Shown here: positions 23,425 to 37,200 of the stretch, one piece after another
Layout: each line of letters begins with the position of its first letter
Numbering within the stretch: the first letter of the stretch is position 1
Assembly (NCBI GenBank): GCA_037903355.1
Contig: JBAJFE010000042.1
Location: 1,500,001 to 1,564,000 of the forward strand
Direction: 5' to 3'
From: Trichuris trichiura
Lineage: Eukaryota; Nematoda; Enoplea; Trichinellida; Trichuridae
Length of the DNA: 64,000 nt
Translations under genes and position numbers: made by a program
The notes under the pieces: generated by a model
Database searches by the model: none
What the model saw: the letters and a program-made list of their open reading frames with translations, nothing else
What the model was told of the DNA's origin: nothing

Positions 23425-24959
23425 TATTCAAATTATTGTGACCAGTTTTGACTTTTTCCATGTCAGGTTGCCTTCTGTCCTAATTATTAACATGAGTGCT
23501 AAACAACCATAAAATATTAAAGCATATATATACGAGCACTTATTCACAACAACACGTTATGAACCTAGACAAGGAAGTAGGGGGCAACGTGACATAGACT
23601 GTTCTTATCTATCGAATCAGGTATCGTTCCATATCAACTGGCGCTGCTTCTCTTCTTTGAAAGCCCAAGTGTAAGAGTAAACCTCTCACAACCATGTCGC
23701 CAAGTCGGAACAACGTGTTCCCAAGAGCGCTGCAGATAGTTATTGTGCTGATGCTTTTTTTAGTAAGTGCATACCCATTCGCTACTAACGCGTTTGTCTA
23801 ATTTTCAGAAAGCGCAAGACAGGCAACAAAAAAACGACACCAGTGTTCACTACTAAAACGTTTGGACCCGTTAGACCCAATTATCAAAATTATATTTATA
23901 GGTTAGTGAACTGGGCAAAGCAATTTTATTCGAAAAGAAACACCCGTCTTAACGCCTGTTTCTTGTTGACAAGTGTTTCTGCATTAGTGTCGAACATGCC
24001 ATGATAGAAGAACTGTACCCTGCTCGAGTCGCCGGAGAAATTTCTTCTCAGAAAAAAATTAGTGGCGGAAAAAAGACTGAAAAATACTAAAATACGTGGT
24101 TACTCTCCAATAGTTCCAACATGTTCTTCAGCAGCTGAATTTCATTATGGCTAGCAACTCAAACTCCCCAATTAATGAAGCCTTGAGTTGCATGTTACGA
24201 AAGAAACTGTTTTCGCTAATTCATTTTATGCAGCCATCCTGTTCTTTGAACTTTCAATTTCTAGCAGAAAATGTTTTGGGACTAATTTGCTAATGGAACT
24301 TGAAAATTCAAAGGATGAACCACCTTCGTAAAATGAAATAGTGACGTGTATCTATTGCGAAATGTGATGTCCTAAAGTTCATTTTTTAAAAGTTCCCAAA
24401 GCAGCTAGCTGACCATTCTTTTTCACAAAGAGCATGTCTGTCTTTTTGAGTAAGCTACTATTTAAAATAAACTGAATTTGAGCAGCCAAAGCTATGCACT
24501 GCAGTGCATGAAAATATTAAGCGTCTATTTCAAAAAACTTACTAATATTTGCAGTTCCTGGGTTAACAAACGGACATAAGCCGTTCTGTTCACTCATCTT
24601 TCGTAGACGAACTTTAAAGTTTGCCTGAATTGCAATTAAACCTGTTTAGTAATATACATTAAAACAAGATAGCTTTACTCGATTTTATTGAATGACTTTT
24701 ATTTTCATGGGAGAATTGCTGTCGTGGTAATTCTCTCCTTCCTTTGCTTAATGCAAGTCTCCTTTCCAAACGAGCGTAAGATTAGCATGGGCCTACAAAG
24801 ACATTCTCACTATTAGGTAATTTTAATTGATAGCTTGATTTGAAAACAACTGCACGGTAATTGTTCGATCTGTTAAGATTGTTAAGGCTGTTGTTTCAGG
24901 TCCATAGCATTTTCAATGTCTTTAGACGTGCTTCTTGAGCAATAATTCCCGGCGGTACA
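23425..24959. other. Intergenic sequence upstream of the membrane-protein gene
   Basis: AT-rich, with no coherent exon. An ATG at 23694 begins a short hydrophobic frame (MSPSRNNVFPRALQIVIVLM) that stops after a possible GTAAGT donor near 23762. It could be a separate signal-peptide exon, but no partner was found. Confidence 0.35.
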
Positions 24960-26224
24960 ATGGTGGCAGCAAGAAAAGCTTCCTTGGAGATCGCTCATTT
25001 TCTATGTTTGACAGCGCTATTTTTGCTTCTAATACCGACAAAATCAAGTCCAGAAAAGAACAAGTGCCCTTTTGAAGTCACGAAAAAAATTGCAGGTTTT
25101 CGCCTTACTGATCAGCAAGGGAGCGTTAAATGTGCAACTGTTTATAAGCGCAATGGAAGATCCGTTCAGAAAGCAGATGTATTTTGTCAAGAAGCTTTCG
25201 GAAACGACAGTAAAAGATTTAACAGCAGTGAGAGCACTAAGAAGATCAAAATTGAGAATGACGACGCATCCGAAATTAAATTAATATTGGACAAATTTGA
25301 GAGCACCGGTGGCTGCCGAGTGCATGAGGGCGGCATTGTACTAAATAAAACTCCATGCGGAGAGAGCGGTTGGAACAGCTTCGCATGCGTTCACCAGACC
25401 ATGGATTTATGCGAACCCGTTGGCAGATGTAATTTCAACGTGAATACGAGTGTATGCACTTTCAAATTTGACCGTTTTCGCTGGAATGTTGCTCACGCTG
25501 ATTCCAATCCTTGTCAAAAGCCAAAAGAGTGCTGGTGTGACCTATGCGCTAATACGGAGTGGACGGAATGGAGGAAAGAAAAAAAGAGCCGCGTAATTGT
25601 CAAATATCGTGCCATGATGAATAGCACTCAATCAGACTGCGAATCAGAAGTAAAGTTCTGTTGCAGAAAAGTTATTGATGAATGCAAAAACGGTGGAGTG
25701 CTAAACACTAAAAAAACAAGATGCAGCTGCAAGCCTGGGTATAGCGGAATCGTTTGTGAAATCACCCGTAAGTGATGCACCAAATAAACGTAAATGTAAT
25801 GAAAAAAGAAATTCATAAAATTGCAGCCTTCGAAGGAATATCGTTCATTGTCCTAATCGCTTCACTTTGCCTAGTATGTTTGACAATTCTGGTTGTAGTT
25901 TTTGTAGCACGATGTTGCAAGGTAGTTCATAAATGTCTAAGCTTTTTATAATTTTAAAATTAAACAAGTTCATTTAAGATTCGAAGAGGCGATGGGCTTC
26001 AGAACATGTCCTCACAAATGAGGTCAACTTACTGGGAACGAGGAGGCACTGGAACATCGGCTGTGCGGTCGAAGTCATCGAGTTTAAATAAAAAGAAAAC
26101 TTCAAGTAGGGGGAAGAAGCAGTCACCAAGTGATGAACAGACAAAGCGAAAGATGTCAGAACAGCCAGGAACACCATCAGTCCCACGTGATCTCCAAGAT
26201 TACGAAGTTCCAAAACCGAATTGA
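24960..26224 (+). CDS. Type I membrane protein with EGF-like module
   Basis: Three exons, 24960-25767, 25827-25921 and 25979-26224, join in phase to give 1149 nt and 382 residues. Residues 1-30 are a signal peptide (basic start, then FLCLTALFLLLIP). The ectodomain has about 20 cysteines, several NxS/T sites and a WTEW motif. Near residue 245 is an EGF-like module: CKNGG, then CSCKPGYSGIVCE. Exon 2 encodes the membrane span (FIVLIASLCLVCLTILVVVF), followed by a CC stop-transfer end. Exon 3 is a basic Ser/Lys-rich cytoplasmic tail ending DYEVPKPN. Introns are 59 and 57 nt with GTAAGT and GTAGTT donors. It is probably a cell-surface adhesion, receptor or Notch-ligand-like protein, but no DSL or other named domain was recognised. 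The start Met is the first in frame. Confidence 0.8.
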
Positions 26225-29200
26225 AATAATTCTGCGTCGGCATCAATATTAGAATAAGTTAAACGGTTGAAATTAAATTTCATACTTGATAGCCTTTTAG
26301 CTGCTTCATCCTCACTAATTCCTTATTAACAATGCAAAGCAGTGTGAAAAGACGGCTGCCTGAATTGAACAGGCACTGTTGAGCGCATATTAATAATAAT
26401 GTCGTTAATCGAGGGCAACGTTTCTTTACGGGACCACAGACTTTCATGGAGAGTAAGATTTATTTACGGAAACTCAAAAAGCCGCTGACCGCAGTTAAAG
26501 GTTAATCACATGAAGGCTCCAAAGTTTGCCAAAAACGCTTTAACTGAATGCCTTCCGTAGGTTAATCTTACTCCATGATTTCAGTAATTAACTTTATGAA
26601 AAAATAGGGAAAGTGTCCAAAAGCAATAAATCCATGAGAATCTTGAAAAATTACACGTTCGCTCTCAGTACAAGTACTCTTTATGGAAGAGTGGGCATAA
26701 CTGCCACTTAAATGCATGCACCGTTAATGTCCTACAGTTCTTTCACATATAATATCCTTGATAATCAGTCTGCTCAATCTCTATTCATCTTATCAAGGAA
26801 AAAGTTGCGTCAATATTGTCTGACTAGACTAAGTTGCAACACTTATCATGCTAGATCCATGAAGTCCGTTAACATAAGCTGTTTCTAGTTAACCTAAACC
26901 TGTAATATGAAAGCAGGCTACAGGAGATCGCAGGGTGCGCTGAAAGCTGGAAGATGATTTCGACGCGATCATAAGGCAGAATTAGTGGAATCACTGGTTG
27001 AGAAAAAGAATACGAGAGAAACATCTAGAACAGAAATCAGATGTGGAAAAATTGTTCATCCCAAGCGCCTCAGCCCAACATCACTGACCATAATGTCAGA
27101 GTGCACCTGCAACCCTGCGCGGGCTACCTGCCGCTATCACAATGCGTTCCTTAAAGCACTTAGCTTACAGAGATGGGCAAAGATGGGAGCTGCGTATAAA
27201 CAACATAGACAAACGGGAGCGCCCATGAAATATGGGTTTCAGTAAAAGCTGAGACTACAGCAAAAGCTCGATGACTACTTTTTTGAACTTCCACGTTCAC
27301 GCACGTCATCCGGTTTAACACCGGATTTTTTTCTGCGGCAGGTCCGTGTGACTTTATGTTTTTTTTTAAACAGTGCTTTGATTACCCACTAACATTGTGT
27401 AACAGGTATGTAATCGCTAAGAAACAGTTCTCTGGCCAGCTGAAGATAGGGAAAAGCAACAACACTATGCAATAAGCAAGTGCAGAACTTTCAAAGCTCC
27501 CATACGCTGTGCCGTCATCGTACAGGATTGATTAAGCGATTTTAACTCAGGCCTTACTACATCAGTCAGAAGCACTGAATATTTAATGTGCGGTTGAACT
27601 TTCGTGGAACATTGGCACACCTACTGTCTTGAAGCGATGACGTAACCTGCAGGTTATTTGGTCAACATTTTGTTAGCTTTGGCACATTTATCCCTATGCC
27701 CCGATGAATTATGCTGCATGAAAAAAGTTCTTTGGCTTTGTGATGGCGGAAAACCCTTTCGCGACACAAAATTCATGGTTTTATATTCTAAGCATATTGA
27801 CAGGAAAGTTCAGTGATAATGGAAGCTTTGATAATGTTTTCCACAGCTTTCTTGAAATCCAATGCTTCTGCTCAACTTTGGAATCTAGACTGCGTCCGTT
27901 CAAATAGATCGTCGACGGTCGTCATCTTGAACGCTTGCTGTTCCTGTAACCTTTGTAATGGCTCGCCAAACTTTCCTTTACTTATTATCTAAACGAAATA
28001 AACAATCTCAAACATGTACCTACGGAACTGCGTCAAACTGGCTAAAGTCCGTCACAAGTAGTAAATGTTCAAAAGCTCTGTAACAAAGAAATTGCACGTT
28101 GCTACAGTATAAGTGGCTTTGCAGCCACACTTTTTGATTTGGAAGATTTCTTTAGTCTTTTGGCAGATAGCGAGTTAGGTGAAAAGATCAAACAGTTCAG
28201 CAGAACACCTAATTCCAGGAAATACTCCTTGTACTCAGCGTTCGTAGGGTTCATCGTTAGGTACAGTAAGGCCAAGGTTCCATTTTGCTTGGGCTTAACA
28301 AGCTAGCAGCAGTTTCGTAGAACGAAAAGAGTAGCATTTTGCTGCACCGGTTTCAGGAACACCAAACTAGAATTACACTGTAAGAACGCTGAAACGTTTT
28401 TTGAACGAATGTAAATCGGATACCGCGACTGACTACAAGCATTGAATTCTAAAAAAAATGACCTTTCCGCCCAACGTTCACAAGATTTGGACCCAAGATT
28501 TTATACCCTAACTTTTCTCAGTATCAATAAACTGGAATGCCCTCATTCGAAATTACCGTCCCTGCATAAAGAGGAAAGTTAGCAGACTGTGGTCCTGCCA
28601 GATGAATTAATCTAGTTGCGCAGTTCTACTATTGTACACTGCCGTCTCGTCATCAAGGATTCACAGACATTCAAACGCCCATTCAGTCAATACGAGCAGT
28701 TTAATGTCGCCGTGTACGCAATGTTTACTCAATGTTATTCACTGATAGCGGCCTGACTGCATGAGTTTCAAAAGCTCTGTATTTTCAGAAGTTTCATTAT
28801 TGCTTGTCTTCTGCTGATAGAATGGCATGATGCCCAATTGTTTCAGGACCCGCTTTTTACTGGTTACATTTTCACAGCTTGTCAGGAGGAAACCAGAAAC
28901 CGTTTGAAGAAACAAACGAATGCTTCTATAAATCCTAAAATATTTCCTGCATTATCCTTCTTAATGAGCACTGAACGCACTAACGGGAATAGTGGCTAAC
29001 TAATGAGAAAGTGTTTTGGCTTCTTCCACCATCTGCAGTAAAAGTAAGGATTTGAAAGAACCTGGAAGTTTCCTTTGTATCCGGTTGAACTATTCTTCTG
29101 CTGCCTTGTAACTGTTTAACGTTTTGCATGCTTCTGAAACCTGTGAAGTAAAGACGAGGTAAAGTGAAGTTGCAGGTGAACATTCCTCTCAATCTTCCCA

Positions 29201-30160
29201 CGACCTACGACGGAAAGTAATTCGTCACCAGACCAGTTTTGTCTCAGAAAGACTAGAAAGTCCTTGCTTATCAGTAGTAATGTCTCAGTTAACTGCGATA
29301 GAGGGACTGCAGATCAGCCTCACGTAGAATGTTCTATAACAGCCTTGCGACCATAACAGCCGCTGCCCTTCCCTTGGTCCTTAAATACGCACGCGACAGG
29401 GCAAAATCTTCACAATCTCTGCCGCAAAAGACGGACGGATTTATTCCGTGTGAATGTTGGTTTCCTGCTAATTCTGTAATAAGTGCTCAACCTTCGGTTG
29501 ACTAGACGTTTTTTGGTTTAATTTCAAAAACAGGTTAGTAAAAAGCCATGCGAAAGCTTTCAGGTCCCACCAGACCAGCAGCCAGAGTTCAAAATACATC
29601 GGGTCTGTCCAAGCCAAATAAGACACAAGATGATGCCAGGCTTCATTTGCATGTTCCGTCTCAAGTAAAAGTTAACCGCATTTATAGAGGGATACAGAAG
29701 GTTTCCAGTCGAACGCACTTTCGGCTGAGACTGGAAAACGAAACTCCATTGCGGTAGGCGGTAAGATATAACGTTGTCAACTTCAGCGCACTTTTTCCCT
29801 TCGGATTTCAAATTCATTTAGGCATAAGAAATTCTTTTCAATACGTACAGTAGTTTTCGTATGATGCTCATTGTTATGTCTGAATCGCACGCTTCAAAGG
29901 TGTTACAGATCACTCAGCAAGTAGTAGTCACTCAGGGTTTTAGGTTTGGACTATGCGGTGAATGGTTGATCTGACTGAATTTGCGTTCCAGGATGGCAAT
30001 GAGTGAAATTTCTGACCTGTTAGCCTGGGTACTCTCTGCAGAAAAAGCATCCTGCTTGACATCTTCTCTCGATTTTTTTTGGCTGAACCTGAAACTGTTA
30101 GGGTAAATATGCATAATACTCTCCCATAGTAATTTCACCCTTCATATTTCACTCCCAGAA
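26225..30160. other. Mostly non-coding spacer
   Basis: About 4 kb without a reliable gene. Possible isolated coding pieces are 26985-27245 (plus, contains SECTCNPARATC) and 29201-28980 (minus). The latter follows a TTCACAG acceptor and reads FRSMQNVKQLQGSRRIV to a stop. Neither has a phase-matched partner. GGGACCACAGAC near 26429 resembles a PLE end but is too short to call. Confidence 0.35.
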
Positions 30161-30186
30161 GATCGTTGTCAAAAACTTCCACACTC

Positions 30187-30465
30187 AAATATCGTGTTTT
30201 CCTTATAATAAGGCCGGGTCTTATATTTATTTTTCCCTTCAAAAAACATGGCAGAGCTTATTTTCTAGGGTGTCTTATATTTTCAGGTACCGCACTCCAC
30301 ACGTTTTTATTTATTTATGTGCAGAAGACTACATTAAGCGTTAATGTAAAAAGATATTGCAACTGGGACTCATTTTCAGGGAAGAGCTTATACTGAAGAG
30401 CATCCTAAAAGTAATGCTAGGGCGTATCTTCAGGGGAGGTCTCATTATAAGAAAAACAGTAGCAG
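30187..30465. mobile_element. Candidate MITE with repeated CTTATTTTC motifs
   Basis: The left end TCGTGTTTTCCTTATAATAA and the right end TTATAAGAAAAACAGTA are imperfect inverses. The interior repeats GGGTCTTATA, GAGCTTATTTTC, GGGACTCATTTTCAGGG and GGCGTATCTTCAGGGG in both orientations. This is a common architecture of small DNA-transposon derivatives. No target duplication could be fixed. Confidence 0.45.
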
Positions 30466-30499
30466 GCGAGACTTCACTGTTCTTTAAAAACGGCCATGC

Positions 30500-33400
30500 T
30501 TCCAGTGCAAGCTTTGCTGCTAGGATTTGGGCTCACGATAACACAGCCATTCATGACTCATCACAGGTTACTACTTGCCCTAAAAAATTTTCTGCTGGCT
30601 TTTCGAGCAATTCTACGATTTTCTTCGAACGTTGTAAGCGATTTCCCGTCCGAAGAAGCCAAAGAAATATTGACATTCAACATGCACTGATCTCTAACAC
30701 TGGACAGTCACGCGCAATGGGCCTGAAGAAAGCTTACTCTGCTCCATGATAACCAATAGCAAGAGATGATCTTCTGATTTGCAAAACCATTTTATTCACT
30801 GCTGAAACATTGAGCCTAAGTTAAAAACAGCTTTTTCACAGCTAAGTGGACAAAACATGGGAGGGAAAACTAGCTACCTGTGCAGGTAGAAGAATATTTC
30901 AGTTCAAGTGCGCAGACGCCAGTGTTACCAACCGACTGGGCGCTAACAAACTCAATACAAAGGCTGATTTCCGCGCTGTGAATTACCTGCTTTGTACGAC
31001 AGGGCCAGTAACTTCTGAGTGATGCAGCCTACAGTCTTTTCTGACTTCTAAATCGATTCACAATGTTGGCCACCATTATAATCCTACATTCCCAGTACGG
31101 CCATTAGAATTTTGTAGATTATGCATGCACAATTTCCATTGCAAAGAGAAGTGCAAATGTCTTTCACTTTACAAACTTTTATTCCGCGAGATCTTCGTCG
31201 TAGCGGAATGTACTTTTGGCCAAAAGAAATTTAGCTTTTTTAATTTTTCAGCGGATATTCTAACTATTTTCGCTAAATACGCGGTATACTACTGCTAGTT
31301 TCTTCAATCTTCCCATATCAGATGGACCGTTCGGCGCCTATCGTTTTTAATCATCCGCGCTCATTCAAAGTTAAAGATAAAAGTCAAGTTGGGCTATAAG
31401 CAGGATAAATGAGCAGCTCAAACGCAGTAGACCAATTTAAATAAAAAAGCCACCTGAACTACTCAGTAAACAGAAGGAAAATCAATAAGATTTTTAAAAT
31501 CTATTTCAGTTTTCTCATCCCACAGGTTCTGGTTAAATGGACAACTTGACCTAGTGAAGCATGTTCGATTGACGTGGTCTCAACTGTGTCCCAAAAAGTT
31601 AGCCCTTTTACTCTCAGTAACTTCCAACAGCATACGCTCAAATCAAAAATTAAGTCCTACTGATCCCAGTATGAAGCTGTTGCACAAAACCTCAAACTGG
31701 GTTTTGTTCTTCTCGTTAACTCTCGGCAGCCTAAGCTTAAGCCAACAACAGAGTCCTCTTGATCTCAGCAGCTGCATACAACCTAAGTTCAAACTTAAAA
31801 CTTAGTCCTGTAAGCTGAAATTGGCACACCCTTCACTGTGCCTTACATTTATTACGTGGATCTTTCGGGCGCGGTGCTTTGTGTGCATAAGTCCTCTCTG
31901 CTTGCACCGTAACTTTTTATTAAAACAGTTGGGCACTCCCGAACTAGGTAGCTTGCCACTTCGTGGTTTCAGGCTTACGGCGTTCATAATCTTTTTTTAA
32001 AAATCACGGAGGTTTCAGGACTAGACGTGTTATGAAGAATCAGCGCCGTGTAGAACGAGAAAGACTTCTGAATAAAAGGTTTAGTTTCGAAAGCAAGCCA
32101 ATCCTTAATAGAACATTACAATCAGCATGAGTTGCCTGTTCATACGAGATTAGATGTTCTGTAAACCATTACAGAGAAGTTACATTTTTATTGCAATTGA
32201 AGACCTGTTAACAAGCAATATTTTCGACAAAATAAGCGAACCTGCTTTTGAGATGTGCAAACTCGTTAGGCACACATTAGTTGGAGTACATGTTCTGGCC
32301 AGAGAGCATACAGAAAGACGTATTCTGAATTGCTTGTCCTAGTGATGCTAATACTTTACACGTGGTGTTTGGTTATGATCTGCTATGTAGCGGTACTTAG
32401 GATTTCATGTTCGTACATTTAAATCGATGGAAGCAGATGTATCCTGAAAGCCCTGTAAATATACATTTTTTGTGCACAGTCAACACAGTCAAACGTAATT
32501 TAGTCCACGATTATGAGCATCTAACGTTTGATCTGACAGGATAGCCAGAATAGAGATTGAGGAAATGCTTGAAACAGCATAGCGGGAGACTGATGAAAAC
32601 CCACAAAAGTAAGCGCATGCTTTTCACCTTAGCTTGCACAGAAGAAGATAACGCGTTGCTCTCAGAACGCAGCAGAAGGTAAAAGTCCATTCCTGTGCAG
32701 TAAATGACTTGCAGAATTTTTACCCATGGCTGAAATAGTCTTGACAAGTTATTGAAAGGCGTAAACAAGTCCATGTACAACATAGACGGCCCTACCATTA
32801 GTGATAAACGAATCCGTTTTTTAATAGCTTAATCACTGCTGAAATTTCTTTCATCACAAGGGAGTGAAGTCCTTGTCAGTGTTTCGTTTGTCATGCAAAA
32901 GAAACCTGGACTAGGACTGTAGGAGCTGCAGGTATAGAAATAGTTTATAATTTCCCCGCATGTACTACCTCACTGTAGATCCATAAGTCGTACAGCATTT
33001 GAAGAGGAGGCCTAGGCTAATTAATTCTTTGTCGACGCAGGAGAAAGAACCATCGGTTGAACGCTCAGGGAGTTTGGGAAAGCTGATAAATGAAATTTTT
33101 GGTTAACGTATAAGTACAGTAATGAGTGATTATGAAATTTCATTGACTTATTGTGAGGATAAGACAGTAATAAAGAAAAAATGAATAAAAGTGGACTAAA
33201 ATGTGGCTATACTTCGCAGTTCAACGCGTTCTGCAAAACTGTGCGAGAAACTATTCAGTTATACTTTTCTAAGGCATCCAATCAGATTTCTTAAGCGATT
33301 AAGCCTAAACAGGACTTTCAGCTTAAGCGGATGTAACAGCAATGGCATTTACAAATGCAGAGCAAATTAATGCACATGAGATTTGTTTTTCACACCTGAT

Positions 33401-34180
33401 CAAGCAGCTTGCAAAATGTAGGGCATCATTCGATGTGACAGTCACAACCCTTTTCAGGCTTACGTCATTTCTTAAGACAGGGCAGTCAAAGAAATGTTCA
33501 AGTTCCTCACATTATGAATCACTTGTAATACATGTTTCTTCCTACACTGCTGTCCATTTAGCAATGTTGAAATAATGTTCTTTCCGTGCATCCTCGGTAA
33601 GCTGAACTTTTTTAAAAGTGAATGCTAAGCTACTAAAGAAACTTCTGAGGTAATCTCTGCTCAGCAGCTGCTATATTTATTAGCGTTCATTTCTTCGCAA
33701 AGACAATCACGGAAACAGCTGAAAATTACAGTAGATGCGCTTCCCCATTATTTTCTGTTTATATAGAGATTTATTTCTAAACTTTCGGACAGATTAAAAC
33801 CTTTTGTAAAAATTATAAAGCAATTTTATTTAAGTCAGAATAGCTGCTTGCCTAGGCTAGTTTAGAATGTTTAATGTACTACGTCTGCAACCCTGCAAAC
33901 AAAACAATAATGACGGACGTCATTCGTCGCCATTTCTTGGTGAACTGAACAAGCAAAGCGAACAACGAAAAATACATGTTTCGATAGAGCTGTATGAAAC
34001 TGAGAGGAAAATTCCACGGCATTGTATTCAAGCAAGCAGAAAATGAGGTGAATCTTGGGACAGCTGCAAGTAAACGTAGGCTATTGTTATACTTAACCAA
34101 TCTTCTTCTGCTGCATGTCCTTTATCTGATTCAAACAGATAATTTATAAGTGCATCTCATACAAACGCACATTTAATTCA
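30500..34180. other. No gene recognised
   Basis: AT-rich sequence with only short open frames and no consistent splice-linked exons or terminal repeats. Confidence 0.35.
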
Positions 34181-34184
34181 CAAA

Positions 34185-34251
34185 ATGATGAACGCTGCGC
34201 TTCAGGTTATAACGTTCATACTTATTGCGGCTGTCCAGTTTCAGTTGGGAG
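34185..34251 (+). CDS. Candidate signal-peptide exon
   Basis: Two adjacent ATGs open a frame reading MMNAALQVITFILIAAVQFQ followed by LG. This is a clean signal peptide and it stops at a GTATGA donor at 34252. It looks like the first coding exon of a secreted protein. Downstream exons could not be identified within the next 4 kb, so the product is unknown. Confidence 0.35.
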
Positions 34252-37200
34252 GTATGATAACGCAAGTACTTTATAAATTGCATACGCTAAGAAGCTATTC
34301 TATCAGAGTAACGTTCATCTCTTTTGGACGAAGCGACGCAGAATTTATTCGTTTAAGCGGAATTTTTCTTTAACGCTATTTCATGTCCTTCTGTGGGTCA
34401 CAGTCTTTTCAACTTGCACCTTCCCATTTAGGAAAACATATTTTACCTCTAATTCTTGAAGAAGACTTTTCTAGCCTGTTTAAAACCAATTTAATAATAG
34501 ATAGGCAATATGCAATGCCTTTAAAGACGAGCTACGACTTATTAAAAACTTTTACTGCATCTATGAATGATAAAATGGACAGATAGAAATCTCCATTGTA
34601 ACATTCTGAAGTTTTACACTACTAGTGATAATTAATATCTTTAATACTCTATATGTCACATACAATTCTTCAGTAGTTCAACGCCATTTTATTTAAAAGC
34701 GCTAATCCAATGCATTCACCTGCAATGGCATAATTTTTAGAAAATTGTGAACAGCTAGTTCCTACTGCAACAAGGTTGAGGTATCTGAGCACAGGACATG
34801 AGAAGTATTGAAAGCTGTGGCACTTCCCTAGTTCACGAACGGTTTCAAATCGTTACCGAAGCGAAAGGGTTTTTTAGTAACAAACAGACTGACATATTAA
34901 CAGTTGTTAGAGGAGTGCAAATAAATGCGCTACTTTGAAACTTACCATGTAGGACGGCTGAGACGCACTAAGCAACCATCCAGTTTAAATATGCTGCTAA
35001 ATACAAGGCGACGGTCCTCAATTATTATGTTTTTTAGGTTAAAATTTGTTCAATAGTAAATCAGCAATTTTACGAAATTTAGTCATATGACAAATCATTT
35101 TCAGACTCATGTGTATCTTTAAAGCATGAACAATGCCTAGTAACTGCCACCCTCTGCTTCCGAAGGAAGTGCATTCAAGCAGAACCTTTAAATAAAACTT
35201 CGGCGTGCAGTATTAACGCCCACTGCGTCAGACAAGTCTCGCCCGTATGGAAACGACGGGCGGTTGGATGCAAAAAGGGAATATGCTACATCTTAAGAAG
35301 TGAGTACCTATTTATTCTGTGCCACTTTGTAGCAAAACTTTAGTTGAAGCCCGCTAAATAAATGCTTGTGGTTGGAAATCATAAAAAAATATGATATTGC
35401 AATTTTTTCAGTTAGTTTGAGCAGGCTCTTTCACTGTACAAATGAATACAGTAAGATCATGATTATCTGTACCAACCGTTGCGAGAGGTTGAGAGTTGTT
35501 CGAGTAATCAGATTCGTCCGCTTTACTAGTTTGCTTCAGTCTGCACGTGTTTATGCTTCGTTAGATTAGGACAAGATTGCTTATACATCGAACGAAATTC
35601 GTCTAAGGAACAAGAATACATTAAAAAGTTAAACAGTTGTAGAAAAAATCAGCCACCAGCTTCTACTTGAAAACTTCTCTGCGCTTCGTAGCTGCAAAAC
35701 CATGGAGAATCTCTAGGCACAGAAAGCATAGCAGATCGCACTCTTCTTGCGCGCCGAACATTCTTAGGGCCCCTTTTGGTACTGGAAGCCTGTCGGTTCC
35801 TATAAAGGGGATACTGCGGCTGGGGCTATTGTTTGAAACTTATTTATAGCGCACCGCATGTCCTTCCCTGGAAGGGTCACTCGTCTATCGATGTCCAAAA
35901 CTACTTCAAGCATCGCCGAATGCGAAGTCGCATTCGAATAACGAACCTGCCAAAATAACCCAACAGACTTAACAAAATTCAAGTTGATCCCTTTATGGAA
36001 GTCGCCTTCCGGCCTTACGCTTCGTTCGCGTAACGGAGTTTCCATTTGGAAAGAACAATGGCTGTCTGAAAGTAGAGTGTTAGAAAGAAAAAAATTACTC
36101 CAAAGGGCGTCAGCACACAAATTTAGCGTTATTTATTCATTCTGTAATTCTTTTGCTTAAATTCCAATGCTGCGCCCTACCCAACTAATCAAACACCCAT
36201 TGTACCCATGCGCTACATAAACCCCTTACCGAATAAACACCTTCTCCCCAACACTGCTGACGACGGAACACGAGCAGTTCTGAAACGTACGGTATACAAA
36301 TTGTACTGTATTTTCTCTTACAATTTGCTCATCCATCCGTTGGTAGGGCATTTTGAAGTTTACTTACAGATACATCCAACAGGCCAAACCCGTGAATCTG
36401 AAGATCTACTATGAAACTATTCAAGCCTGTTAAAAGACATCCTGTCTTTCGAAATTCTGTAATTCTCTACTTATTGACGAGTCCATTTAATTAAGAGCTG
36501 GGATTATCAAGGTTCTGATAATCAAGGTTTCACTGTATTTCCCTTCTTTAAAACACAGTAAATAAATCAGAGTAAGGTATCTAGACCTCTTTCCCAGCCG
36601 TGCGATGAATGTGAATGTGGAGATCATTGGGAGGGTAGCACATTGTGCTATCAAAGTTTGCGGGACCGAATGCCTAGAGGAAGAGTTGCATAACATTCCA
36701 CACATTTGATGCATAATGACTTCCTGAGGGAAGTAACTAATGTAACCGTGAACAACAACAGCTGGATTTTTTTTCTTCTTCTTTTATGATTTTTTAGCTT
36801 CCTGTAGCAAGCCTGCTTTCATTGAGCTGAGGACAGCACAAGAGTAGTGTTGAAAGCTTTGCATCAAGTTCAGCGTAAGTGCAAAAACAAATCTTTACAT
36901 CGTAAAAGATAGGCAACGCGTTAAGGCTGAACTTCTTTGATTGTGGGAACTGAGTTTCATTATGTTAGTTTCGGCTTTTCCTATCTTTTCGTGGATGCAA
37001 AGTAAAAGTGTCAAGAGCTTTTAATCGGAAACGAGTTGAGTGAACTGAGCTGACTGACAGGACTGACGTTGTACTATTGTCAGCGTCCCTACCTTATTAC
37101 TTTTACTGCGAGCTGTCAAAACAACAGGAAAAGCCTTAACCAACATCAGATAAAAAAAGAGTAAAAGAAAAAAACTAAATAGTAGCGACTTTTACATACA

